From positions 148,670 to 212,669 of the forward strand of contig CAUYUJ010017862.1 of NCBI GenBank assembly GCA_963575745.1: a stretch of 64,000 nucleotides of DNA. Direction: 5' to 3'. Positions 21,445-32,048 of the stretch are shown here, in pieces. The number at the start of each line of letters is the position of its first letter. Position 1 is the stretch's first letter. A model generated the notes under the pieces. It worked only from the letters and a program-made list of their open reading frames with translations. It did not search any database and was not told where the DNA came from. The position numbers were made by a program, and so were the translations under genes. Source of the DNA: Prorocentrum cordatum (taxonomy: Eukaryota; Sar; Dinophyceae; Prorocentrales; Prorocentraceae).

Positions 21445-22262
21445 CCCAAGACGATGGAAGGTTTCATGGCATTTGGTGATCAACAACTTGGCGTTCATCA
21501 TTTTCAGGATCGTCACCTATACAGCACGTACATGGATTCTGAAGAACTCAAGGAGTCCCAGGCGATCATGACCAGCATGGCTCAGGAAGTCTCTAACAAC
21601 TTGCAGAGGATGAGTGACAGTCAATTGGCGTGGACGGTAGATCAAGCTCGCTGGACCATTCCAGGGCCTTTCATGGATATCCAGAACTTCTATTTCGACC
21701 TGATTACTGGAGACGCAATCTTTTCTCAAAACGACGATATACTAACAGAAGAAGACCTCATCAAACTCTGGCATCGAGTGGAAGCAGCAGACCGTCAGGA
21801 AGCGCGATCTTTCATAGACAACGAATGCTCCAGGCCAGTTCACCATAATAACATGGACAGCTCGAACGTTATCGACGCAGCATGGGTGAGACGTTGGAAG
21901 AAGGTCTTCGACAAAGAAAACAAGATCACCTGCATCATCAAGTCACGCCTGTGTGGCCGAGGCTTCCTAGACGCACAAGAGCAGAACGCCATGGGGCACT
22001 CATCGGCCGCTTCTCGTTTATCCCATCGAATCGTGGCATCCTTATTTTCAACGGAGAAGAACATAACCATGGAGACATGGAACATTCGACCGCCTTCTTG
22101 CAGGGATTGAATTGCGAGCAGCTCAGGAAGCACGCCGAGAGGATGGGCATCGAGGTTCGAGAGCAGCGGAAAGTACATCTACAACCACCAGCGAATGTTG
22201 AGAGACATTTTCGACAATACGAGAAGAGCAACATCAGAATTCCCGAGGTTGGAAAGAGCGTG
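21445..22262 (+). pseudogene. copia copy 1 RT, N-terminal half
   Basis: The frame at 21232-22110 contains VIDAAWVRRWKKVF, KSRLCGRGFLDAQ, ASRLSHRIVAS and TMETWNI, the copia RT fingers and palm entry. Motif A should read WDISxAFLQG. Here Asp is Asn (AAC at 22080) and a one-base deletion moves STAFLQGLNCEQLR into the frame at 21882-22562. RT continues to VGKSVFYRCWR and is cut by the foldback-like insert at about 22276. Confidence 0.8.
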
Positions 22263-22275
22263 TTCTACCGCTGCT

Positions 22276-23411
22276 GGCGGAAAACCGGGGGGGGGTCACT
22301 ACCGGTTCGAACCCCTCCCCCCCCCCCTCCGGAAAACCGGGGGGGGTCACTACCGGTTCGAACCCCTCCCCCCCCCCAGCTCATCATGAAAAGGGGGGGG
22401 GGGTCACTACCGGTTCGAACCCCCCCCCCCCCCCCCCCCCTCGAAAACCGAGTGGGGGTGCGGATAGTGGTGGGGGCGGTGTTGGTGGGGACAGTGGTGA
22501 GGGGACAGCGGGACAGTGGTGGGGACAGTGGGGGGACAGTGGGACAGCGGTGGGGACGGTAGTGGCGGGGACAGTGGTGGGGACAATGGTGGGAACAGGG
22601 GGGACAGTGGACAGTGGTGGGAACGGTGGTGGTGGGGGCAGCGGTGTGGGGACAGTGGGAATGAGGTGGAAACACTGGGACAGTGGAGGGCACAATGGTG
22701 GTGGGGACACTGGCAAAGGCGTCGGCGAGGACGGCGGTGGGACAATGGGACAGAGGCACAGTGGGGACAGTGGTGGGGGCAGTGGGGACAGTGGTGAGAA
22801 CAGTGGGACAGCTCAGTGGGACAGCGGAGGAGTCAGTGGGACAGTGGGGACAGTGGGGATAGGCAGTGGTTGGGTCCGTGGAGACAGTGGGGAGAGTGGA
22901 ACCGTGGTGGGAACAGTTGTGGGAACAGTGGGGACAGTGCGACAGTGGTGGGGGCACTGGTGGGGACAATAGGGACGGTGGTGGAACCAGTGGGGACAGT
23001 GGTGGTGAGGACAGTGGTGCTGGGAACAACAGTGGGGGATGTCATGCGAGCGGTGGTAGGGACCGGGAGTCGTTTGCTGGCGGTGCGTGGGGTGGGGGGG
23101 GGGTTTTTCGACCGTAGTGACCTCCTTTCCGGTTTGTCGATGGGGGGGGGGGAGGTGGGGGGGTCCTACGGTGGTGACCCCCCCCGGTTTTCCGGAGCAG
23201 GGGAGGGGGGGGGGGTTGGGGGTATACGAACCGGCAGTGACCCCCCTCGGTTTTCAGGGGGTGGGGGGGGGGGGGAGGGGGTTTTGGGGGGGGGGGGGGG
23301 GTGGGCCGGGGATGAGTGTGGGGGGAGGGGGGGGGGGAAGGGCGGTTTTCAGCAGGGGGGGGGGGGGGGGATTTCGGGGAGTGGGGGGGGGGGGGGGCCC
23401 CGGGTTTTTTT
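22276..23411 (+). mobile_element. Foldback-like insert with GGGGACAGTGGT minisatellite, in copia copy 1 RT
   Basis: It interrupts RT between VGKSVFYRCWR and FHSKAAVDHAL. The left arm holds three direct units built on aaaaccgggg...tcactaccggttcgaacccc. The right arm (23098-23270) carries three diverged units in reverse complement (cgaccgtagtgac, acggtggtgac, cgaaccggcagtgac, each followed by ggtttt). Between them are about 45 imperfect copies of the 12-mer GGGGACAGTGGT. Long G runs follow. Tandemly repeated inverted arms are the hallmark of foldback elements. There is no coding capacity and the origin is unknown. Confidence 0.6.
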
Positions 23412-23429
23412 TCGGAGGAAAAGGTTGGC

Positions 23430-24393
23430 AATTTTCCACAGTAAAGCGGCGGTGGATCACGCTCTCTCCGAGGTTGAGATCATGTTCTTCACGCTGCAGT
23501 TACTCGAGCCGATCTACGGCACCGTGGACGCACCACTGTTGTGGCAGTTGGCTCTAGCACTACATGTACTCGACGACTTGAAAGGTGTTCAGAGCGTGTT
23601 TGACGGCAATGTGTTCATGTGGGTCAGGAACGGCGAGATAATGATGGTATGGGCAGCCCACGTATACGACATTATTGTTCTAGCAAGATCAGACTGGTTA
23701 CCTTGGAGTTTAAGTTCTATGAGGAATTGCTTTGGCAAAATCAAAAGACATCAGCTATCCTTCACGCACATGGGCATGGGCTATGAAGTACTTGGAGATG
23801 GACACCTATTTTTTCACCAACATGTCTTTACGGAAGGCCTGCAGAAAATCGATATCCCATTGAAGTTCAAGGACAAACATGACCACGAGTGCGACGCGAC
23901 GTTGACTCGCGACCTGCGATCTGTGCGATGCTCATTGTTATGGCTGTGCCAAATTCGGGAAGATATCTATTGTGATACGGTGCAGCTACAGCAGGTTCTT
24001 CGGAAGAGCAACACCGGTCATTTGAAGCAGGCCAATCTCATTGTCGATCGAGCAAAACGAAACATGAAGATGGCTGGACTACACTTCGAACCAAGATCTT
24101 ATCCAGTCCGCTTGGTTTCAGTTGGAGATGCAGGACATGGCAATACGAAGACAGCATATCCTCAAGAAGGTGCTGCTGTATTCCTCATGGAAGATCATCT
24201 GGACCAAGTACGTATCGACAAGAAAGACTTAGTGCACCCCGACGACAGTCGCTTCGTCGGAGGAATGACTCACTCACTGGCGTTTTCATTGGGACAATCA
24301 AAAACGGATCGCCCAGTCAACTTGCAATGCAGAGACGAATGGAGGCCACAAGGTCAATCAGACGGCACAGTTCATCGCCCCAAGATTGACTGA
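23430..24393 (+). pseudogene. copia copy 1 RT C-terminal half and start of RNase H
   Basis: An open frame of more than 300 codons with PIYGTVDAPLLWQLALAL (motif B region), VWAAHVYDIIVLA (motif C, where HVDD has become HVYD), KRHQLSFTHMGMGYEV and SVRCSLLWLCQIREDI. RNase H starts at LVSVGDAGHGN (first Asp). Loss of one motif C Asp and of the motif A Asp means RT is catalytically dead. Confidence 0.85.
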
Positions 24394-24501
24394 GATCATC
24401 ACATGCACGGAGACGCAGCACAAAGCTACAGACATGATGGAAATATTTGATCGACCATTATATCAGATACGCATTGATCACTGTACGGGCTGTATGGATT
24501 T

Positions 24502-24798
24502 TTGGCAATCATGTTGTGGAGTGGAAAGGTACCATCGGACAAACCAATCAGATTCGCAGTGTTGAGTATGAGAGAGGGACGCCTCAGCGGAAGGATACGT
24601 AACTTCATACATTTACCCACCGAGGTAGTCATAGTGGATGGACTGACGAAGACGGGCACATCCAAGCTTTTGATGGAGCACATGACGACTGGAGCATGGC
24701 ACGTACTTCCACCGAAGGGCAAGTACATCACGTTGAGGAAGATCAACAAGACACAGGATATATATTCAGAACAGGATTTGTTGGACCTCAATGAGTAA
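24502..24798 (+). pseudogene. copia copy 1 RNase H C-terminal part
   Basis: A 98-codon frame with RNFIHLPTEVVIVDGLTK and TTGAWHVLPPKGKYITLR, the end of copia RNase H (H-[IW]-x-T-x-x-x-[IL]-x-D-G-L-T-K). It is separated from the preceding frame by about 110 bases with stops and a shift. It ends 42 bases before the 3' LTR, a normal spacing. Confidence 0.75.
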
Positions 24799-24840
24799 GG
24801 ACATTCAGGAAGTCTCAGGAGAAGAGACAATACAATTTTT

Positions 24841-25185
24841 TGTTGGGTTCAAGTGATGCCATGGATTCTATGAGTTGTGCTAGAATGCTGTCGCGGATAT
24901 CGATCTTGATCTTAAGATTGACCCTTGCTAGAATTGTGCAAGACTGCTGTCAATGATCTTGATCTTGATATGGAAGTGATGGCTGGAAATTGGCACTATC
25001 ATTTTTGGTGGCGCTGACGCGCTTGTCTCTTGAATTTGGGGTTTGAGAGTTTCCGGGGCACTCGAGCCAGAGTGAATATTTAGATCTGAGGTAGGACAGG
25101 TGCAGTATCTGTTCTTATCAGAGTATCGTGTGCTGGCTTGGCTTTACACAGCTGATTTTTACATCTGTAATTGTACCCGGGCTCA
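24841..25185 (+). repeat. 3' LTR of copia copy 1 (345 bp)
   Basis: It starts TGTTGGG and ends CTCA, fitting TG...CA ends. It is preceded by the purine-rich tract aggagaagagacaa. It has the same length as the LTR at 37205-37549. Inside are repeated gatcttgatctt motifs, a short palindrome atcttaagat and the U2-like segment at 25090-25121. The matching 5' LTR keeps only the last third. Confidence 0.75.
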
Positions 25186-25513
25186 CCGCCACGGGCCTCC
25201 CGCCTTGCTCTTGTGCCCACGACGCGAGCAGGTCTGGCCCCCCCCCCGTGCGTCGGCTGCGCGGCTGTGCGAGAAAGCGTGGCCTCGGCGCGATCATTCC
25301 TCCTCCTCCTCCCTCCCGCGAGGAGGAGGGGGAGGAGGGATGTAGATGGCCCAGCCGGAGGGAGGAGGGAGGAGGAGGGGGGGGCCCATGCACTTCGGAG
25401 GTCCCCGGAGGGAGGAGGGGACCAGGCGCCGTACGCGAGGTGGAAGGAGGAGGAAGGCCAGGAGGAGGAGGAGAGAGGAGGAGAGTGAGAGAACGACGTG
25501 ACCCGGCTGCAGA
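25186..25513. other. Duplication junction with GGA-patched LINE B relic
   Basis: Bases 25186-25340 are the right flank of the copia element, repeated at 37550-37696. Bases 25341-25460 match 12735-12860 of LINE B in short blocks (gatgtagatggcccagcc, ggcccatgcacttcg, accaggcgccgtacgcga), but the bases between blocks are replaced by GGAGG sequence. About 240 bases of LINE B (12865-13109) are then missing before homology resumes at 25514. Confidence 0.75.
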
Positions 25514-26413
25514 CGACGCCTGTACAGGGGTCTGCGTCGTCTGCTGCGGGGGGGTCACGTCCTTCTTCTCCTCCTTCTCGGCGCCACTCGGGGTGTCGGA
25601 CTTCCTCTTCTTCTTCATCCTCTCGGCGACGGCGTGGCGCAAATCCGTAGCCTTCTTCAGCCACTCCTTGACCTGCTCTTCACGATTGGTGAGGAGGTCC
25701 TTAGCCTGCTGAAGTTCAGATTTCAGCTTCTCCATGTCACCTCGCTCGGACTCCTCAAAATCTTCCAAGTTGCCAAAGATAGTGGCATCCCAAGACAAAT
25801 TGAATAACCCAGACTCGCTCCCATTCTTGGGACAGAAGTCGGCCTCGGCCACGCCCTCAGCTTGAGCAAGACGTTTGGCAGCAGCCTGCTTGCTCAGCGT
25901 GGCCTCTGCAATGGCGGTGGCCGCTGTCATCTCTTTGTCCTCGGCGGCGGCGAGCTGTTGCCTGAGCCTCATGACTGACTTCGCCGACTGATTGTGCTTG
26001 TGTTCTGCATCCTTCCATGCTGAATCGGCACGACGCACTGCTTCCGCTGCAGATTCCTCCCAGACGGGCTCCTGCAGCTCACCCTCGAGCTTGGGCAGCT
26101 CCGCCTGCAGGGTGTCGCGCAACTTCGGGTCCGTAGCAGCAGCGATGGCGTTGACCAGGAGCTCCTTCACCGATGGAGCCTTCGTCGTGCCCTGTGCGAC
26201 AGATCCTTTCAGAATAGACTTCCCTGGTTTGAGCAACTGGTTCATGCCGATATCGAAGGAAACACACTTGGGGGACTTGGACCTGGCCCTGTGGAGGCGG
26301 ACTTGCTGGCCACACGTCTTGCAAACTCGGCCGTTGCCCTCCAGGATGCGATTCCATTCGCACGTTTTGCAGCTGGCGCACCTGCTCCAGATCCTGGAAG
26401 AAAAACCCGACAT
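25514..26413 (-). pseudogene. Duplicated, truncated LINE B ORF1
   Basis: Near-identical to 13109-13998, with the ATG at 26413 and the same zinc-finger and coiled-coil region. It loses the Lys-rich C-terminus of LINE B ORF1: the frame runs from TTQTP into GGA-derived sequence and on to 25118. It was carried here by the tandem duplication and is not an independent LINE insertion. Confidence 0.85.
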
Positions 26414-26665
26414 GGGAACAGCTGGAACGGGGTCTCGTCTGTATACTGCGTCCTGCTTAGCCAACGCGGTAGCGAACCCGATCGCGCCCGCGATGCCACT
26501 CAAGCACCGCGCTGAGGTGCAGGACTGGAACTCTGGAGGTGCGGTGGGTAGGCGCGAAGGAAAGGGCGCCCCAGTCCCCGCCCCACCTGCAAGAGCCCCA
26601 ATTGCTTGAGGGAGGGGGGGGGGGGGGGGGGAGGGAGGGGGGGGGGAGGGGGGGGGGGGCGCTTT

Positions 26666-26740
26666 AGATCTGAGGTAAGACAGGTACAGTATCTGTTCTT
26701 ATCAGAGTATCGCGTGCTGGCTTGGCTTTACACAACACTG

Positions 26741-26797
<57 letters not shown>

Positions 26798-26817
26798 TGT
26801 AAGTGTACCCGGGCCCA
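26666..26817 (+). repeat. Truncated 5' LTR of copia copy 2
   Basis: Same truncation point as copy 1, after a shorter poly-G tract. The TA microsatellite (26741-26798) differs in length and interruptions. The U2-like 18-mer is at 26688-26705. It is followed by the same twin hairpins (26832-26874) and the 21-bp repeat. Confidence 0.8.
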
Positions 26818-27124
26818 AGCTCTTTAAAATCAGAGCGATCTTCGCTCTGGTAGGGGAGCCGCCCATCGGGCGGCGCGCGCGGCCCCGCCCCGCCAGGCCG
26901 CGAGCCGCGATATCATATTTCGTGGACGACGCTACCGACAAGGTGAGCAGCGCTACCGACAAGGTGAGCAGAGCGACCGACAAGGTGAGCGACGCCACCG
27001 ACGAGGCGAGCATCGCCACCGACAAGGTGAGCGACGCCACCGGCGAGATCGGCATCGAGACCCACAGGGTCTACAACTACCTCAGCGAGGACATCAATAT
27101 CATCCACTTCAAAGGCTCTACGGT

Positions 27125-28520
27125 TTGGTGGGACTTCTTATCTTATTGATATCGGGAGCTACCCTTAGTACGAGAGCAGTATACCAGTCAAAGTACACGT
27201 ACTCCCCGACTCAGAACATATACGGTAAAGCTTACAGACCCCCGATTGAGAACCTACAGATCAGAATGGAGTACTCGAGACCGCAGTCACTACCATTGGA
27301 GGGGAGCACGAGACAAGCACCGCCCGGCTGGAAGCCGGGAGTAGCTCGATATGGCATCAAGAAATAGTTGAAGAAGTTATCACAGTGGTAGAAAACCAAA
27401 AATATCGATGATGACAGCGTGGCAGCACTCTTGGTACTGCAACGCCTCCAAGGAGGCGCGCACAAACAAGCAATAATATTCAAGGTCGAGAGATATGGTC
27501 AATAATTCGCTGGAGAGAACGCCTTTGCAATGGTGCGTACGGAGGCATATCCAGTTCATGGAGCGCTGGCCCAACCCTCGGGCCCGTCGCTATTTACCCG
27601 GTGGTTGGAAGCGGAATGCGGATTGCATGATCAAGATGCAGTAGGAGTGGCGCTCGACAAATTCTTTTCATTCAAGAGAGGTCCGAGAGACCTCGGACAA
27701 TATATATACATATATATATGTATCAGACTTTGAACTAGTGTGTGATGAGGCAGTGGATCAAGCTGGACTCAATATCAACGCGGCTGGCAAGAGCTATTTG
27801 TGGCTGCAGGGACGCGACTCATCGGCAAAACGCATTGACGACATCAAGCTCGAGATCGACGGCGACCTCCGGAGATATAATCCTTTCAAAGCTATCATGG
27901 CACGTCTTGCCAAACAGTCTCTGGCCCAGAACAATCCTGAGCAATGCGAAGGCTATTGGATCGACTCAGACGATGAGAATTATTGGGAATACTACGGATA
28001 CTACGACGATTACGGCCAGTGGCATGATTATGATGATGAAGACGACTGGTGGGACTACTCACATGATCAAGAGTACGACGACAACGGCTATTCACCACCG
28101 GCGTTGAATTCGGACGAAGCGCACAAAGGATCCGGCAAGGGTAAGAAAAACAATCCAGGTAATCGCAGTAAGTGTGTATCACGCCGGCACAAGACGGAGG
28201 ATTGCCCGGCTGGTTCCAAGAAGAAGACGAACAACAAAGGCGACAACAACGGCAAAGGTAAGGGCCGATCCGACTCGAACAGCGGCAACAACGGCGAGAA
28301 CAATGGAACAGGTAAGTACCGCAGTGGCAAGTGTCGCGGCAAAAGCAAAGGGCGAGGAAAAGGTTCTATCGAGGACGAGGCAAAGGTAAGAGTAAGAAGA
28401 GCAAGGGTCACAACGGCGAGTACGAGGAATATGATTACGACGATGAATGGCACAGCACTCATGGCAGTTGGTATTCAAAAGGAATTACGGATAATAAGGA
28501 CACGCCGTGGACAGCCTTGA
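27125..28520 (+). pseudogene. copia copy 2 Gag (broken)
   Basis: Equivalent of 14711-16112 with the same TAG after GVARYGIKK and a shorter TA insertion (27702-27720). The degenerate zinc knuckle here reads KCVSRRHKTEDCP and keeps the His that is Arg in copy 1, so copy 2 holds the ancestral state at that site. Confidence 0.75.
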
Positions 28521-28807
28521 CCTATCAGGAGACGCCCAACGCAGCGTCGTGGTCTTCGTTGCAGACAGTACCCTCATACAGCCTCGATGATCCTGAATCT
28601 CCCGACCTAGGACAAGGATTTCCAGAAGGACCCTCGAGATCATTTCCATCCGCACCGACAGCCGCAGCTGAACCAACAACTCCACGACGACCATCGAGGA
28701 ACAACCAGAAGGAGTTTGGAAAAGATATGGGATCACCGGTCACCTTTGACGACGACGACGACCAGTACGAACCCAAGAGACTTCCCAGAGGTATTGTTCC
28801 TGGCGGC

Positions 28808-29168
28808 TTGGATTTCTTGGTAAGAGAAGTACATAATCTATGTTATGATAAGCGGCACTCGACGACGGATGGCCACCAAGCGGAAGAAATCAACGCGAGT
28901 TATCGCACTATTCGAGGTGCGAGAAGGTTTGACTTGTTATACGATCCCGGAGCATCCTCAGGTATTATTGGAACGGATGCGGTTCGGGAGTATAAGAGAT
29001 AAATACTTCGTGGTGCAGATATCGAGTCAAAACCAACGCGAGGTCAGTTCACCGGCATAGGCGGCGAAAACACTCCAGGCATTGGTAAGGCAGTGGTACC
29101 GCTTAAGATCCCAGCCATGCGAGGTGCGACATTCACAGGAGACATGATTAGCGGCATGGAAAGGTGGT
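28808..29168 (+). pseudogene. copia copy 2 aspartic protease (broken)
   Basis: LLYDPGASSGIIGTD active-site loop in the frame ending at 29002. Same downstream frameshift as copy 1. Confidence 0.7.
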
Positions 29169-29562
29169 GTCCAGGGTCATGCCATTACCGACCTCTCTTC
29201 GATATCGAGCGAGCATGTTCGCAGCAGTATTTGGCAACGGTGATGGCATTTTGGTAGTATTTCCAGAGACTCGACGACTCGGCAACAAAGCGCCGCCAGT
29301 ATGCATGCCATTGTTACCCGCGGGTTCTCGACACTATATCATACCAACGGACCGCCGACATATTCGAGAGGAAGTTGATCAACAATACCTTCGCGATATC
29401 AGTAGGGGCCACCTCCAGATCCTCTAGCAGTTCAAGCCAACCCGCTCGGCTGGCCAATCGGCAGAGTTTCAAGTCGTTGAAGCACCTTTGGACACTAGCA
29501 CTGGAGCGAAGTCTACGAGCTTTGCAGGACATGGTTCGGAACTACCCGAGGAAAACATCATG

Positions 29563-30623
29563 AAGCAGTTGAGTGACCTGGGACAAAGGATGGGCGACCT
29601 TCGAGAGCGCATTAGATCACCGACTCATCCAGGGACACACCACTTCGTAAAGGCCAAGGCCGAATTCTCGATACGCAAGTGCGACGACGACGACTGCCCC
29701 TCAAAGCATCAATACCCGACGAGACGAACCACCATCACGAAGACCCAGCGTTTTTGGAAGACCTGGAGCGCCTTCAGGGGTAAGTATTACACGGGAGACA
29801 TTATCCCAGAAGGTCTGGATCAAGCCCAACAGGATCGCTTCGAGAAGAATCACCACGTCATTCCGGAAAGATTCTGCACCAAAACAAAGGTCGTGATGAT
29901 CACGCCCCAGAACGCAGACAGCTTTCTGAAGCATTTCAGGGAGAACAACGTGACGAGCGCGGACATACAAGAGCATTTCACTGGCAGCAGTACGTTATCC
30001 TTCTGTGCGTATCGAAGCGACCTCTCGGCACTATTTCCTACGGATGCTCGATATGGTTGGAACTTGAGTTCGAGGGGGCATCCAGAAATTTTCAAACGTT
30101 CCCAGGAGGCCATTCGAGATCAGGCTAAGATCCACACTCCAGAATGCACACCTTGACCCCAGGCAAGCCAGACGGCTGATCCCAATATCAAAGCAGCAAA
30201 CCGAGTAGCAGATGAACCAGCTTTTCAGTGGATTACGAACGAGAGCAAGACGACTCATACCGACGGCACCGACTACATCATTGGGAACCCGGCCAAGAGC
30301 GCCATATGGGAGGAATCGCCACTGGAGGAGTGGAAGACTGACGAGCGGATGTACAACGACATATGCGAACAATGTCAACATGGGGCGCAAGACTCAGAAG
30401 GAACGCCGATTCAAAAGAGAACAAAGTTCATGGCATCATTCCGAATGAGACGAGCATCAGTTTTATGTCAAAGTGTTCGACCTCATGCGTGGCTTGTCGG
30501 AGGATCACAGACGTCCAGGGCCGAGATATTCACTGGGCAGTTTTGCAAAAGTATTCTGAAAGATATCGGCAATAGGATAGAGATAACTCAGAGGACGCCA
30601 CTGGACCTATTATCTTGGACGCG
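29563..30623 (+). pseudogene. copia copy 2 methyltransferase-like domain
   Basis: Same motifs and same lesions as copy 1: HFTGSSTLSFCAY, FPTDARYGWNL, ECTP then TGA, IIGNPAKSAIW and CEQCQHGAQD then QKRTKFMA. One silent-looking change (gga to ggg at 30077) and one His to Arg change near 29674 (SIRKCDDDD) are seen. Confidence 0.6.
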
Positions 30624-31062
30624 TGATCGCTGTAAGCATGGAAATATGGCCGGCACTCCGCACGCTCGAGTGAAGGGCTGCAGGTTCGATCCCAATCGTG
30701 GGCCTCCTAAGGCGGCCGGGCCACCTCCAGCACCAGTCGCGCCCAATGCCCCAGCGCCAGTCCCGAAAGTACTTGCGCCAGTTCACGCGCCATTTCAAGC
30801 GCCAGCTCCAGGGCCACCTCCAGCACGTGCGCAGGCACCTGAAGTACCAGAACCAGAACAACCCATACCAGCACCATCTCCAGGACTTGATCTCATACGA
30901 CTGGACACAAGTGAAAAGGGCGATGCCACGGACCAACCAGGAATCAACGCAGAATCGTCGAGAAGGCGGCCACCATCAAGCCCAATTTCGACTTACAGCG
31001 CTCCAAACATCAACTCGAAGAGGCGGCTTCGGATCAAGCGAGTCTGGCACTACTACTGGGAT

Positions 31063-32048
31063 TTCATTTCAAGCTCTGGCATGCGACCCCAGATGAGATG
31101 GCGAGATTGCTAGCAGCACTGGGAGTGGGAGCAAGCATTATCAAGCTTTGCCCACAAGCTGTCAAGGAGCTGTGCGAAGGATGTAGGAAGTACTTCATGC
31201 CACTTCACCGAGCGGCATTCAGGGCACATATCACGACGAAGTTCAACGAGCGAGTTCAAGAAGATCTCTTCTTGCTGTGGGATATGGCATGGCTTATTCT
31301 GGTGGGCGAACATATTAGGTACAAGGTCATCGGCGTGATGAAGGACAAGACCGCACCATAATACTTGCGCTGCATGGTAGAATGCTGGATCAGATTCTTC
31401 GGACCCATGGAAACATTCGTTTCAGATCAAGAAGGTTCCTTGACTTCAGATCTCGTGGGAACCACACTGGACATACTCACTATCAAACGAGAGTTCGCAT
31501 GTACCGACCCGAACAAGGAGATCAAAACCATTATTGGTTTGGTGGAATGACACATTCGAATGACCAAGTCGATCACCCTGAAGAGCGCAGTTGTAGCCGA
31601 AAGGAAGGTGTGAACATCTCCCAGGAGACCCTAGTCTATGAGGCAGCGATGGCACATAACCTCCTCCTCAACTTCGGTGGCAGTGCTCCGGCCAACGCTC
31701 TCCTCGTCTACACTCCTCGAGATTTCTATGGCGAGAACTCGGCGACGACCATGGCACATAAAGAAGCATAGGAAATCTCACCAGATACATTCGAGTCAAA
31801 TGTTTGAATGAGATTGCGATCAAAGCAAAATGCGCCCAGGGCGATCGTGGAATAACGGCTTGCTATTGCCAACAAATCCAGACCACAGAAGCTCGACACG
31901 GAGACGATCAAGGTCGGCGACCAGGTGGACTTGCATCGGACCCCGAACAAGAAGGATCAGGGGGGCTGGCGCGGACCTTGTGACCTACTACACGTCGAAA
32001 GTACTGGAGCTACTGTGGTATGGAATGGCTACCCCTACGTCGTCCCAC
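31063..32048 (+). pseudogene. copia copy 2 integrase (broken)
   Basis: Copy of 18655-19640 with the same TAA after KDKTAP and TGA after IIGLVE. The C-terminal segment reads LHRTPNKKDQGGW against KKGQGGW in copy 1. Inactive. Confidence 0.8.

Larger units (their letters stand above)
14253..25185 (+). mobile_element. Degenerate Ty1/copia-type LTR retrotransposon, copy 1
   Basis: Order: truncated 5' LTR, structured leader, Gag, protease, MTase-like domain, integrase, RT, RNase H, 3' LTR. Integrase before RT defines the copia group. The frames are interrupted by stops and frameshifts, RT Asp motifs are mutated and a 1.1-kb foldback-like insert splits RT, so it is inactive. The low-complexity insertions are specific to this lineage. 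Copy 2 at 26666-37549 shares the same lesions. Confidence 0.9.
12735..25340. repeat. Tandem duplication unit 1 (about 12.6 kb)
   Basis: It spans part of LINE B ORF1 and its 5' UTR, the poly-G tract, the whole copia element and about 155 bp of its right flank. It matches unit 2 almost base for base apart from simple-sequence tracts and a deletion of about 240 bp. Homology starts at the sequence gatgtagatggcccagcc (12735 and 25341) and ends in a GGA/CCT-rich tract, so both ends lie beside purine-rich microsatellites. Confidence 0.9.

Noticed and set aside
22265-23030. Gly/Asp/Ser or Thr/Val/Pro-rich open frames over the GGGGACAGTGGT array
   Set aside because: They are by-products of a 12-bp minisatellite that keeps all frames open.
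25118-26503. A 461-codon minus-strand frame as a novel gene
   Set aside because: Its first 330 or so residues are a duplicate of LINE B ORF1 and the rest is translation through GGA-patched non-coding sequence.
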